From contig NZ_AP024325.1 in the NCBI RefSeq assembly GCF_018408855.1, positions 992,001 through 1,056,000 of the forward strand: 64,000 nucleotides of DNA, written 5' to 3'. Numbering within the stretch: position 1 is the first letter of the stretch; the number at the start of each line of letters is the position of its first letter. This DNA comes from Caballeronia sp. NK8 (GTDB lineage Bacteria; Pseudomonadota; Gammaproteobacteria; Burkholderiales; Burkholderiaceae). Of this stretch, positions 15,260-24,105 are shown piece after piece. The notes under the pieces are model-generated. The model saw only the letters and a program-made list of their open reading frames with translations. It searched no databases and had not been told where the DNA came from. A program made the translations under genes and the position numbers.

Positions 15260-16573
15260 TCATCCTTCATTGAGCGGCGGCAGCGCCGGACCTCTCGTTC
15301 GGCGTGCGCGCTTCCATGGTTTCAACCGGTGCAACTTCACGCGCACGCCGTTTTCAGCAGACTGCGCGCTTTCATAATGCGATTCGACCGCCTGCGCGAG
15401 ATGTTTCAGTTCAGGCTCCGCGAGTTCGTCGAGCCGCGCGGGATGCGTGAAGCGCGGGCTCGCATCCATCCATCGATACAGCGCCGGAATCACGCGCCGC
15501 ATCGCGCCGGCATCGACGGCCTGCCGCAACGCGCGCCATGCGGCGAACTCGCCTTCCGCACGCTGCTTGCGTTGCGCGATCCACCAGCGCGAGAAGCGTC
15601 CGAGCCATGCGCGAACGCGCGGATAGCACCACACGGCCACGAAGATGCAAACGAGCACCACGCATGCAACGACGATGTCGCGCGCGTTCAGAAAGATCAC
15701 CGTGTGGCGCGCGGCGCCGGCGAGCGCATCGGCGGGAATGGCCCATAGCGGCTTCTCGTGCGCCGCGCGCGCCGTGAAGCTTACCGCAGGCAGATGAATC
15801 GCTTCGCGACGATGCGTCGCCGTGTTCCACCATTCGATGTCGATCGGCGGCAACGTGTAACGTCCGCGCCGGTTCACGACATACGTGACGGTATCGGTCC
15901 GCTCGCCCGCGACGAGCCCGGTCCGATCCTCGGAGATATTGCGTGTTTGCGGCGGCTTCTCATAGCGGCGCAAGCCTTCGACATCGCCGAACTGAACCGG
16001 CGCGATCAGCATCGACTCGGTCGCGTCGGCGCGTTGCGTGACGATGCGCGTGATCGTGCCGCCCACTTCGAGCGTGCCGCCATCGGGTTCGATGCGTTGC
16101 TTCGCGGTCAGACCGGGCGCGGGAAAGAATGTCGTCATGCCTTCGGCGCCTGGCGGCAGCGTCGCGGTGATATTCAGCGGCGGCGTCTCTAACGTGACGG
16201 GCGCGTCCATGCCGCCCGGATGCAAGGCGATGCCGATCGCGGGCACCGCGAACGCGCCCGCCGTGCGCGGCACGATGCGATACGCGCGGCTCACGCCGAA
16301 CCAGCGCACGCCGTCGATCGTCTCGTTGAAGTTCTGCGCATCTTCATCCGGCAGTGTGACGAACGCATCGTGGACGTCGAACATCGGCCAGTCGGGCGCG
16401 GCGGTGAACCAGGTCGTCGTGAGCGCATCGACGACGAGCCTGACCGCGCTGCCCGCGACCACCGGACCGGACGGTTCCAGATGCGCGCGCAGCATCGTGC
16501 GTGGCGCTTCGTCGGCGGCGGCGCATGTGCATACGAGCCACAGGCATAGCATCGAGACGAAGCGGCGCATCAT
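15260..16573 (-). CDS. BatD-like membrane-anchored protein of the MoxR-Bat operon
   Basis: The 437-residue protein has a signal peptide (MMRRFVSMLCLWLVCTCAAA), beta-rich extracytoplasmic domains with GPVVAGSAVRLVVDAL and a second repeat-like half, then one membrane helix near residues 315-335 (VVACVVLVCIFVAVWCY) and a basic cytoplasmic tail. This is the BatD/oxygen-tolerance architecture. It starts at the ATGATG overlapping the stop of the VWA-TPR gene. It probably forms a membrane complex with the two VWA proteins, driven by the MoxR ATPase. Confidence 0.78.
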   Translation of the reverse strand: MMRRFVSMLCLWLVCTCAAADEAPRTMLRAHLEPSGPVVAGSAVRLVVDALTTTWFTAAPDWPMFDVHDAFVTLPDEDAQNFNETIDGVRWFGVSRAYRIVPRTAGAFAVPAIGIALHPGGMDAPVTLETPPLNITATLPPGAEGMTTFFPAPGLTAKQRIEPDGGTLEVGGTITRIVTQRADATESMLIAPVQFGDVEGLRRYEKPPQTRNISEDRTGLVAGERTDTVTYVVNRRGRYTLPPIDIEWWNTATHRREAIHLPAVSFTARAAHEKPLWAIPADALAGAARHTVIFLNARDIVVACVVLVCIFVAVWCYPRVRAWLGRFSRWWIAQRKQRAEGEFAAWRALRQAVDAGAMRRVIPALYRWMDASPRFTHPARLDELAEPELKHLAQAVESHYESAQSAENGVRVKLHRLKPWKRARRTRGPALPPLNEG

Positions 16574-18150
16574 GGCTCGCCTCCGGCTTCCTGTGCGAAG
16601 CGCTGATGCAGAAACGCCGCCGGCGACGTATTCAGATTGCGCATCCACGTCTCTTCCGATGGCCGCTGGCCCTGAACGAGCACTTGCTTGCCTTCCTTGC
16701 CCTTCTTCTTTTGCTCGTCGATCTGGTCGGGCTTCACGGTCGTCGATTCGTCGCCTTCGTCCTTCTCGTCCTCGATGAGTTTCTGCACGAGTTCGCGGTT
16801 CGCGCGCGCCTCGGCGAAACCGGCGCGGCGCGCGAGCGCGTTATCGTAGGCCTTGAGCGCGCCCGGATAATCCTTCAGATGCGCGAGCGTATTGCCGATA
16901 TAAAAGTACGCCTCCGCCGTATTCATGCGCGAGAACGTTTCGAGCGCATCGGCGTAATCGCCTGCGAGGTATTGCGCGCGGCCCTTCCACATCGGATCGT
17001 CGAAGCGAAGCGCCGCGCGCGCGTAGTCGCCATGTTCAAAGCTCCAGCGGCCTTGCTGATCGTGCGTCGCGAAGAGATCCAACCAGTCGAACGACGCCGC
17101 ACGCGCATCGTTTGTCGCGCCGATAGTGGCAAGCGAAACCAGTACGAGAGGCAGCCACTTGACCGTCCAGCCGCGCCTGAACCCATACAGCGCGATGACG
17201 AGGATCGGCAGGATCAGCCAGTAACCCGACTCCTTCCAGCGCGGCACGATCTTCGATTCCTGCGCCGCTTCCAGATAGACTTGCGCGTGACGCTGAACCC
17301 ATTCGATATCGTCGTCATCCGGGCGCACACTCGCGAGCGGAATGGATGCGGCCTGCGTGATCTTGCGGATCGCCGTCGCGTCGAACGTGCCGGTGATCGG
17401 ATGGCCCGCGTCATCCATTGCCAGTTCGCCGTTCGATTTGCGTATCGGACCGCCATGCTCCGTGCCCACCGCGAGCCATAGCAACTGATGCTTCGATGCC
17501 TTCGCGAGACGCAGAAATTCATCGCTGCGGCCTTCGTCGAAACCGTCGCTGATGAAGACGATCGTACCCGCTGCTTGATCTTTCGCGAGCACATGCTCCG
17601 CGATCGCGAGTCCCGCCGCCGCGTTACTGCCGTCGCGTGGCATGAGTTCGGGTGCGAGTGCGGGCACGTAGAGTTCGAGCATGGTCGGGTCTTCCGTCGG
17701 CGGCACGACGAGATGCGCGCTCGAAGCGAACACGACGAGCCCTGTGCGCGCGCCTTTTCTCGCGGCGGCAAGATCGAGCACTTTTTGCTTCCCACGCTCG
17801 ATGCGCGTCGGTGCGATATCGGCCGCATCCATCGAACGCGCGAGTTCCAGCACGACGACGAGCGGCGCCCTGTCCTGATCGAACGGCGGACGTTCCTGCT
17901 CCCACGTCGGTCCCGCAACGGCGATCGCACCGAGCGCGATCAACGCGGAAAGCGCATGAACCGGCTGCACGCGAACCCGCCGCTTCTCGCCGACGATCAG
18001 ATGCTCCAGCAAATGCGGCGCGATGATATTGCGCCAGCGCGCGCGCATGTCGTTGCGCCGCAGCCAGACAAAAGGAAGCAGCACGGCGGGAATCAGCAGC
18101 AGAAGCCACAGCGGCCGCAGAAAATGAAACGCCGTGAGATCGATGGCCAT
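16570..18150 (-). CDS. VWA-TPR protein (BatB/BatC-type fusion)
   Basis: The 526-residue protein starts with a hydrophobic helix (LRPLWLLLLIPAVLLPFVWL), has another helix near 60-80, a von Willebrand A domain (about 95-290), two more helices near 325-370 and two or three TPR motifs (about 395-465), then a charged tail. The metal site that is normally DxSxS reads ELARS (VVVLELARSMDAA), so Asp and the first Ser are replaced; metal binding may be weakened or lost. The ATG at 18150 follows the upstream stop by 1 bp. It belongs to the MoxR-Bat complex. Confidence 0.82.
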   Translation of the reverse strand: MAIDLTAFHFLRPLWLLLLIPAVLLPFVWLRRNDMRARWRNIIAPHLLEHLIVGEKRRVRVQPVHALSALIALGAIAVAGPTWEQERPPFDQDRAPLVVVLELARSMDAADIAPTRIERGKQKVLDLAAARKGARTGLVVFASSAHLVVPPTEDPTMLELYVPALAPELMPRDGSNAAAGLAIAEHVLAKDQAAGTIVFISDGFDEGRSDEFLRLAKASKHQLLWLAVGTEHGGPIRKSNGELAMDDAGHPITGTFDATAIRKITQAASIPLASVRPDDDDIEWVQRHAQVYLEAAQESKIVPRWKESGYWLILPILVIALYGFRRGWTVKWLPLVLVSLATIGATNDARAASFDWLDLFATHDQQGRWSFEHGDYARAALRFDDPMWKGRAQYLAGDYADALETFSRMNTAEAYFYIGNTLAHLKDYPGALKAYDNALARRAGFAEARANRELVQKLIEDEKDEGDESTTVKPDQIDEQKKKGKEGKQVLVQGQRPSEETWMRNLNTSPAAFLHQRFAQEAGGEP

Positions 18151-18151
18151 C

Positions 18152-19171
18152 TCAGGCCTCCGCCTCTTCCATCGGCAGCGCACGGCGCGGGGCGCGCAGC
18201 AGCGCGATGAGATACGCGAGCACGTGATACAGCGTGAGTATCGACACGGCCAGCGCAAGCGGCACCCAATAGAACTCGCGCTGCGGGCGATACACCTCGC
18301 GCTTGATCTTCTCGGGCGTCAGCTTGTCGATCGCGGTATAGACCGCGGCCAGATCCTGCTCGCGGCCGAGCGCACGAAACGCGCTGCCGCCCGTCGTCTT
18401 CGCGATGCGCGCGAGCGCGTCGAGATCGACCTTGTCCTCGCCCTGCGTATCCGGATCGCCGATGCCGATCGTATGCACGACGATGCCGTGCCGCTTTGCA
18501 ATGCGCGCCGCCTGTTCGGGCGGAATCGCGCTCGCGGTGTCGTTGCCGTCGGTGAGCAGCACCAGCACTTTCTCCTGCGCGGGCGTGTTCTCCATCAGCT
18601 TCACGGACAACCCGATCGCATCGCCGATCGCCGTGCGCGGCCCCGCCATGCCGATGTGCATCGCGTCGAGCAGGATCAGCACGCTGTCGTGATCGAGCGT
18701 GAGCGGCGCCTGCGGATACGCAGCATCGCCGAACACGACGAGGCCGATGCGATCGCCCTTGCGCTTCGCGATGAAATCCGCGACCACGCGCTTCACCGCG
18801 CTCAGGCGATCCATGCGCGCGCCGCTGGCGGTGTCGATGAAATCGCGTTCACTCATCGACTGCGACAAATCGATCGCAAGCAGCAGATCACGCGCGGGCA
18901 TGTCACGCGTCACGGGCGCTTCGACGAACACGGGCCGCGCCGCCGCGATCAACAGCAGCGCCCAGAGCAGCGGCATCAGCACGCGTTGCAGGCCGTTGCG
19001 GCGCAGGCGCACGCCGCCCGGCGCGGGCTTTTCTCCGGCGGCTTCGGCCATTTCCTGAAAAAACGGCACGCGCACCGCGGACGCCGTCGTGCGGTACGCG
19101 GGCACGAGCCACCACACCAGCACCGGTAGCGGCAGAAGCACGAACATCCACGGAAACTCAAACTTCCACAT
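18152..19171 (-). CDS. VWA-domain membrane protein (BatA-type)
   Basis: This 339-residue protein has an N-terminal helix (WMFVLLPLPVLVWWLV), a second helix near 55-75, a von Willebrand A domain (about 85-285) with an intact metal site in LLLAIDLSQSMSERD, and a C-terminal membrane helix (WVPLALAVSILTLYHVLAYL). The ATG at 19171 overlaps the DUF4381 gene by 14 bp and is supported by the family start MWKFEFPW. Unlike its neighbour, the DxSxS motif is complete, so this is the subunit likely to bind a ligand through Mg2+. Confidence 0.85.
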   Translation of the reverse strand: MWKFEFPWMFVLLPLPVLVWWLVPAYRTTASAVRVPFFQEMAEAAGEKPAPGGVRLRRNGLQRVLMPLLWALLLIAAARPVFVEAPVTRDMPARDLLLAIDLSQSMSERDFIDTASGARMDRLSAVKRVVADFIAKRKGDRIGLVVFGDAAYPQAPLTLDHDSVLILLDAMHIGMAGPRTAIGDAIGLSVKLMENTPAQEKVLVLLTDGNDTASAIPPEQAARIAKRHGIVVHTIGIGDPDTQGEDKVDLDALARIAKTTGGSAFRALGREQDLAAVYTAIDKLTPEKIKREVYRPQREFYWVPLALAVSILTLYHVLAYLIALLRAPRRALPMEEAEA

Positions 19172-19658
19172 GATGATGGCCGATCCAGTCGCGCGCGGCC
19201 TCGACGAGACCTCGCGCCTGTTGCAGCGTGATGACGGCGAGTTGCTCGCGCGGCGCATAGCTTGCCGTGTAGAGCAGCGCGCCGTTCTGGTCGTCGAACG
19301 AGGCGTGCGTTGTCTTCAGATACGCGAGCCATGCGCTGCCGCTCAACGCGGCGACGTGCTCGCGCGGCGCGGCCGCGAGCGCCGTGCGCTTGATGAGCGG
19401 CGCGATCTCGGCGAGCGCCGATGCGCGCGTGGCCGCGTCGTCCAGCTTCGCTTCGATGCGCGCGAGTTCGATCAACGCCTCGCGCCGATAGCGCGACTTC
19501 TCGTGACGCCGCCACGCGAGCCATGTGACGACCAGCGCCAACGCAATCAACATCAACGCGATTAACACCCATCCGATGGTCTGCGGCGCATACGAAACCG
19601 GCGCGGGCAAGGGCAACTCACGCAAGGATTGCAGCGTGTCGTTCATAGCCTGCTTCAT
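19158..19658 (-). CDS. DUF4381 family membrane protein of the MoxR-Bat operon
   Basis: The 166-residue protein has one membrane helix (about 26-46, WVLIALMLIALALVVTWLAW) followed by a basic stretch and a cytoplasmic helical domain. This matches DUF4381, regularly found between the DUF58 and BatA genes. Both ends overlap neighbours (4 bp with DUF58, 14 bp with BatA), which shows tight coupling. No catalytic motif is visible; a structural role in the Bat complex is likely. Confidence 0.8.
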   Translation of the reverse strand: MKQAMNDTLQSLRELPLPAPVSYAPQTIGWVLIALMLIALALVVTWLAWRRHEKSRYRREALIELARIEAKLDDAATRASALAEIAPLIKRTALAAAPREHVAALSGSAWLAYLKTTHASFDDQNGALLYTASYAPREQLAVITLQQARGLVEAARDWIGHHHVEV

Positions 19659-20617
19659 AGTCCGCCTGCCAGCGCACGACGCGGCCGCTCGCCGAACAGT
19701 CTGCGCACCTGATCCACGACAGGCTCGGCCGTCGATATCGCCATCAACGGGACGCCGCTTGCGCGCAGCAAGTCGGCGATCCCGGCGGCGCGTCCCTTGA
19801 AGAGACTCGAGAGCGGCTCACGCACGCGTTCCTTCTCGATGCGCAATTCCACCTGCAAGCGCCCTTCGCTCACGACGAGCGCGCGATGCTCCGGCATGCG
19901 CTGCCACATCGGATCGAAGACGAGCGCGGCGATCACGTCGTTGTGCGCCGCGAGTTGCCGCAACAACTGACGCGTGCGTTCGTCGGCGCCCGCGAAGTCG
20001 CTCACGATGCACACGAGAAAATCATGCCCCGCGATCTGCAGCACGCCTTCGAGCGCGGCGTTCAGTTGCGCGTAGTTCGTGCGCGCGGGACTGTCGGCGG
20101 CGAGCGCGCGGTTCATGCGGGCCATCGCGCCGAACAGCATGTCGATGCGCGTGCGGCTGCGCAAGGGCCGCACGCGCACGACTTCATCGTCGCCGAAGAC
20201 GACGCCGCCGACGCGATCGCCCGCCGCGAAGCCCATCCATACGGCGAGCGCGGCGGCTTCGGCCGCGACGACCGATTTGAACGCGCGGCTCGATCCGAAG
20301 AACATGCTCATGCGCTGATCGACCATCACGAGCAAGGGACGATCGCGCTCTTCGGTGTACACGCGCACGTGCGGCTTGCCGGTTCGCAGGCTCACGCGCC
20401 AGTCGAGATGACGGATATCGTCGCCGGGCAGATAGCCGCGCAGTTCCTCGAAGTTCAGGCCGCGCCCGCGCATGCGCGATGCGTGACGGCCCGACAGAAT
20501 GCTCGACACCGGCGCGGGCGCAACAAAGCTCAGGCCGCGCGCACGGAATTCGAGCCGCGCGAGATGCGCGGCATCGACATACACGCTTCCGATCGGATCC
20601 TCTGCGCTTGCCGTCAT
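19655..20617 (-). CDS. DUF58 domain-containing protein of the MoxR-Bat operon
   Basis: The 320-residue protein carries the DUF58 signature: GRGLNFEELRGYLPGDDIRHLDWRVSLRTGKPHVR with the highly conserved Pro-Gly-Asp-Asp and Asp-Trp, followed by a VWA-like fold with MVDQRMSMFFGSS. It has no signal peptide. It lies 18 bp after the MoxR gene. Known MoxR-DUF58 pairs act together in assembly or chaperone-like maturation of other proteins or complexes, and the same is expected here. Confidence 0.88.
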   Translation of the reverse strand: MTASAEDPIGSVYVDAAHLARLEFRARGLSFVAPAPVSSILSGRHASRMRGRGLNFEELRGYLPGDDIRHLDWRVSLRTGKPHVRVYTEERDRPLLVMVDQRMSMFFGSSRAFKSVVAAEAAALAVWMGFAAGDRVGGVVFGDDEVVRVRPLRSRTRIDMLFGAMARMNRALAADSPARTNYAQLNAALEGVLQIAGHDFLVCIVSDFAGADERTRQLLRQLAAHNDVIAALVFDPMWQRMPEHRALVVSEGRLQVELRIEKERVREPLSSLFKGRAAGIADLLRASGVPLMAISTAEPVVDQVRRLFGERPRRALAGGL

Positions 20618-20635
20618 CGAAACGTTCCTTTGCGA

Positions 20636-21595
20636 TCAAGCCGGCACGGCCACCTTTTCCACGAGTCGGTCGATCACCTTGTCCGCACTGATGTCGTCGG
20701 CGCTGGCGTCGTAGGACAGCAGCAGGCGATGACGCAGCACCGGATGAATCACCGCGCGCACATCATCGGGCGTGACGAACGCGCGCTCGTCGAGCCACGC
20801 GTGCACGCGGCTCGCGCGATCCAGCCCGATCGCGCCGCGCGGGCTCGCGCCCACTTCGATCCATCTGGCGAGATCGGCATCGATGGACGCGCCATGGCGC
20901 GTCGCATTCACGAGCGACACGATGTATTCGTCGATGGCGGCAGCCACGCTCACGCGCCGCGCCGCCTCGCGCGCTGCGAAGATGTCCTGCTGCGAGAGCG
21001 TGTCGAAGTGCGTCTGTTCGCCTTCGGTCTCGCGCCGCAAGAGACGCAGCATCTCGCACTCGCTTTGCGGCGACGGATAGGTGATCAGCACCTTCAACAG
21101 AAAGCGGTCCATCTGCGCTTCGGGCAACGGATACGTCCCTTCCTGTTCGATGGGATTCTGCGTCGCCATCACGAGAAAGAGATCGGGCATCGCATGCGTC
21201 TTGCCCGCGACCGAAATCTGCCGCTCTTCCATTGCTTCGAGCAAGGCCGATTGCACTTTGGCGGGCGCGCGATTGATTTCATCGGCGAGTATCAGATTGC
21301 CGAAGATCGGTCCGGGCTGAAACGTGAGCGTGCGCTCGGTGCCGGATTGCAGCAGCGTTTCGCCGCCGGTGATATCGGACGGCAATAGATCGGGCGTGAA
21401 CTGGATGCGCTTCATGGTCGCGGCGAGACGCGCGGCGATAGCCTTCACGGTGCGCGTCTTCGCGAGCCCCGGCAGGCTTTCGAGCAGTACGTGGCCATCG
21501 GCGAGCAGTGCGATCAGGATCTGCCGCACGACGGCTTCCTGCCCCACGACCGCCTGCCCGATGCTCGCTTCGAAACGCCGGATGGTATCGCGCAT
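20636..21595 (-). CDS. MoxR-family AAA+ ATPase
   Basis: The 319-residue ATPase has Walker A LESLPGLAKT (the GLAKT form of MoxR proteins), Walker B LILADEINRAP, sensor MATQNPIEQEGTYPLPEAQMDRF and the MoxR C-terminal lid. The ATG at 21595 is preferred because GGGGAAAAG lies 7 bp upstream; an ATG at 21619 would add eight residues with no better site. It is first in a seven-gene operon and should drive maturation of a VWA-containing complex at the inner membrane. The region before it is shared with the divergent formylglycine-generating enzyme gene. Confidence 0.92.
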   Translation of the reverse strand: MRDTIRRFEASIGQAVVGQEAVVRQILIALLADGHVLLESLPGLAKTRTVKAIAARLAATMKRIQFTPDLLPSDITGGETLLQSGTERTLTFQPGPIFGNLILADEINRAPAKVQSALLEAMEERQISVAGKTHAMPDLFLVMATQNPIEQEGTYPLPEAQMDRFLLKVLITYPSPQSECEMLRLLRRETEGEQTHFDTLSQQDIFAAREAARRVSVAAAIDEYIVSLVNATRHGASIDADLARWIEVGASPRGAIGLDRASRVHAWLDERAFVTPDDVRAVIHPVLRHRLLLSYDASADDISADKVIDRLVEKVAVPA

Positions 21596-21664
21596 GACTA
21601 GCTTTTCCCCATGGTGCATCCATCTCGTTGGCGGCGCGCAAGGCTGCCTGCGCGCGTGAGGCAC

Positions 21665-21693
21665 AAGTTACTGGAGCCGCGCGCTTTCGTCAA
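21665..21693 (-). promoter_or_regulatory. Possible sigma-70 promoter of the moxR-bat operon
   Basis: On the minus strand TTGACG and TAACTT are separated by 17 bp, about 70 bp before the moxR start. The -35 matches five of six consensus bases; the -10 is weaker. The rest of the 247-bp divergent interval shows no gene. Confidence 0.35.
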
Positions 21694-21761
21694 AGCATCG
21701 CATTGCTTCGTTTTCTGCAATTTCACGCGCACCGCAATGCAGTTTTTCTCGCGAAAAAAGA

Positions 21762-21790
21762 TTGAATTCGCCCATGCCTTCGTATATTGG
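21762..21790 (+). promoter_or_regulatory. Possible sigma-70 promoter of the sulfatase-maturation operon
   Basis: TTGAAT and TATTGG are 17 bp apart on the plus strand, ending about 50 bp before the formylglycine-generating enzyme start; TATATT two bases earlier is an alternative -10. The stretch is more AT-rich than the neighbouring genes. Start-site mapping would be needed to settle it. Confidence 0.35.
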
Positions 21791-21842
21791 TGAGACCGAA
21801 TCGCGTCCGGGCAATCGTCGCAGCGCAAGCGGAGCAACGCAT

Positions 21843-23042
21843 ATGGCGGAGCCATCCACGAAGGGCAAGCAGGGCATCGTCCCGCGCGGATCGCGTGCGC
21901 GTCGCATCGCGCTCTGGACCGTGCTGCTGCTCCTGTGCCCCGCGCTCGTCGGCTATGCCATGAGCTGGGCGATGACGGAACACGCAAAGCCGCAAGTCCG
22001 CATCGTGCTGGGCGACGGCGTGCAGGGGCCGCAAGGCATGGCATGGGTGCCAGGCGGCGAATTCCTGATGGGCAGCGACAGCAAGCTCGCGCAGGCGAAC
22101 GAGCGTCCCGCGCACAAGGCGCGCATTCGCGGCTTCTGGATGGATGAGCATCACGTGACGAATGCGGAGTTCCGCAAATTCGTCGATGCGACGGGTTACG
22201 TCACCACGGCCGAGAAAAAGCCCGACTGGGAGACGCTGAAGGTGCAACTGCCGCCCGGCACGCCGCGCCCGCCCGACAGCGCGCTCGTCCCTGGCGCGAT
22301 GGTGTTCGTCGGCACGCCGCAACAGGTGCCCTTGCAGGACTTTTCGCGCTGGTGGCGCTTCGTGCCCGGCGCGGACTGGCGGCATCCGACCGGACCGGCG
22401 AGCAACATCGACGGCAAGGACGATCATCCCGTCGTGCAGGTGTCGTATGAGGATGCCGAGGCCTATGCGAAGTGGGCCGGCAAGCGTCTGCCCACCGAAG
22501 CCGAATGGGAGTTCGCCGCGCGTGGCGGTTTCGATCAGGCCACCTATGCGTGGGGCAACCAGTTCACGCCCGACGGCAAGCAGATGGCGAACGTGTGGCA
22601 AGGCCAGCAGCCGCAGCCCTTCCCCGTGGTCAACGCGAAGGCCGGCGGCGCGGCGGGCACGAGTCCGGTCGGCAGCTTTCCGGCCAACGGCTACGGCCTG
22701 TCCGACATGACCGGCAACGCATGGCAATGGACCGCCGACTGGTATCGCGCGGATCAGTTTCGTCGCGAGGCGTCGGTGGGCGGCGTCGTCGACGAACCCA
22801 AAGGCCCGTCCGATTCGTGGGACCCCGCCGATCCCGGCGTGCCGGTGCAGGCGCCCAAGCGCGTCACGCGCGGCGGCTCGTTTCTGTGCAACGAAGCCTA
22901 TTGCCTGAGCTACCGCCCGAGCGCGCGACGCGGCACGGACCCTTATAACAGCATGTCGCATCTGGGATTCCGGCTCGTGATGGACAAGGACGTGTGGGAT
23001 CGCACTCATGGCCACGCACCGATCGATACGGCAGCGCGCTGA
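21843..23042 (+). CDS. Formylglycine-generating enzyme (sulfatase-modifying factor) family
   Basis: The 399-residue protein has an N-terminal membrane helix (about 22-43) and then a complete FGE-sulfatase domain. WVPGGEFLMGS, FRKFVDATGYVT, RLPTEAEWEFAARGG and SDMTGNAWQWTADWY are family hallmarks. GGSFLCNEAYCLSYRPSARRG holds Cys349 and Cys354, equivalent to the two catalytic cysteines of human FGE, so it should oxidise a sulfatase Cys to formylglycine. The ATG at 21843 is chosen to start at MAEPSTKGK. The matching Cys-type sulfatase is two genes downstream. Confidence 0.92.
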   Translation: MAEPSTKGKQGIVPRGSRARRIALWTVLLLLCPALVGYAMSWAMTEHAKPQVRIVLGDGVQGPQGMAWVPGGEFLMGSDSKLAQANERPAHKARIRGFWMDEHHVTNAEFRKFVDATGYVTTAEKKPDWETLKVQLPPGTPRPPDSALVPGAMVFVGTPQQVPLQDFSRWWRFVPGADWRHPTGPASNIDGKDDHPVVQVSYEDAEAYAKWAGKRLPTEAEWEFAARGGFDQATYAWGNQFTPDGKQMANVWQGQQPQPFPVVNAKAGGAAGTSPVGSFPANGYGLSDMTGNAWQWTADWYRADQFRREASVGGVVDEPKGPSDSWDPADPGVPVQAPKRVTRGGSFLCNEAYCLSYRPSARRGTDPYNSMSHLGFRLVMDKDVWDRTHGHAPIDTAAR

Positions 23043-24084
23043 GCGCCTTCTCGCGCTCGCGACGTCGCTGCTCGCCGCGTGCGTCATCGCGGGATGCGCG
23101 AGCCCCGGCGACACTGCGGGCGTAGCGAGCACGCAAAGCGCGCAGACCCGTCCCGCCGCGCTCGCGGTGCTGCCGTCGTGGCGCGAAGGTCCCGCGCGCG
23201 AAGCCATCATCAAGTTCGTCGACGAAGTCACGCGCGAAGGCTCGCCCACCTACGTGCCGCCCGCCGAGCGCATCGCGGTGTTCGACAACGACGGCACGTT
23301 ATGGAGCGAGCAGCCGCTCTATTTCCAGTTCGTGTTCCTGCTCGATGAAGTGAAGGCCGCCGCGCCGAAGCATCCCGAATGGCGCAACAATCCGGCGTTT
23401 CAGGCGCTCGCCGCGCACGATCAGGCGGCGCTCGCGACACAGCAGAAGGAATTGATCAAGCTCGTCGCGGTTGCGAACAGCGGCATGACCGTCGACGAAT
23501 ACGATCGCGCGATCCGCGCATGGCTCGCAACGGCGAAGCATCCGAAGCTTCAGCGGCCCTACACCGAGCTGGTCTATCAACCGCAACTGGAGCTCCTTGC
23601 CTACCTGCGCACGAACGGCTTCAAGACCTTCATCGTGTCGGGCGGAACGATCGAATTCATGCGCGTGTTCGCGGAGCGCGTCTATGGCATTCCGCCGGAA
23701 CAGGTGATCGGTTCCAGCCAGGTCGTGAAGTTCGAAACGCGCGACGGCAAGCCCGTGCTCGTGCGCGAGCCGAAGCTCGATTTCGTCGATGACGGTCCGG
23801 GCAAACCCGTCGGCATCTATCGCAACATCGGGCGTCGGCCGCTACTCGCGTTCGGCAACTCGGACGGCGACCTGGAGATGCTGCAGTACACGGCGGCGCA
23901 GGCGGGACCGCATCTCGCGCTCATCGTGCATCACGACGACGCGGCGCGCGAGTTCGCTTACGACCGGCAATCGAAGATCGGCAAGCTCGATCGCGCGTGG
24001 GACGAAGCGCGCGCGAAAGGCTGGATCGTGGTGAGCATGAAGGACGACTGGAACGTGATCTATCCGCCGGGCGCGGGGCAGTAG
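23008..24084 (+). CDS. HAD-superfamily phosphatase-like lipoprotein
   Basis: The 358-residue protein has a lipoprotein signal (LAACVIAGC, lipobox Cys30) and a haloacid-dehalogenase core: motif I AVFDNDGTLW with the nucleophile Asp and +2 Asp, motif II FIVSGGTIEF, and motif IV AFGNSDGDLEML. It is close to the phosphoserine-phosphatase-like group. It overlaps the end of the FGE gene by 35 bp and precedes the sulfatase by 21 bp, so all three are likely co-transcribed. A periplasmic phosphatase acting with a sulfatase would suit recovery of P and S from esters; the substrate is unknown. Confidence 0.85.
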   Translation: MATHRSIRQRAERLLALATSLLAACVIAGCASPGDTAGVASTQSAQTRPAALAVLPSWREGPAREAIIKFVDEVTREGSPTYVPPAERIAVFDNDGTLWSEQPLYFQFVFLLDEVKAAAPKHPEWRNNPAFQALAAHDQAALATQQKELIKLVAVANSGMTVDEYDRAIRAWLATAKHPKLQRPYTELVYQPQLELLAYLRTNGFKTFIVSGGTIEFMRVFAERVYGIPPEQVIGSSQVVKFETRDGKPVLVREPKLDFVDDGPGKPVGIYRNIGRRPLLAFGNSDGDLEMLQYTAAQAGPHLALIVHHDDAAREFAYDRQSKIGKLDRAWDEARAKGWIVVSMKDDWNVIYPPGAGQ

Positions 24085-24105
24085 CGGTACCTCTGGAGAG
24101 CGATA

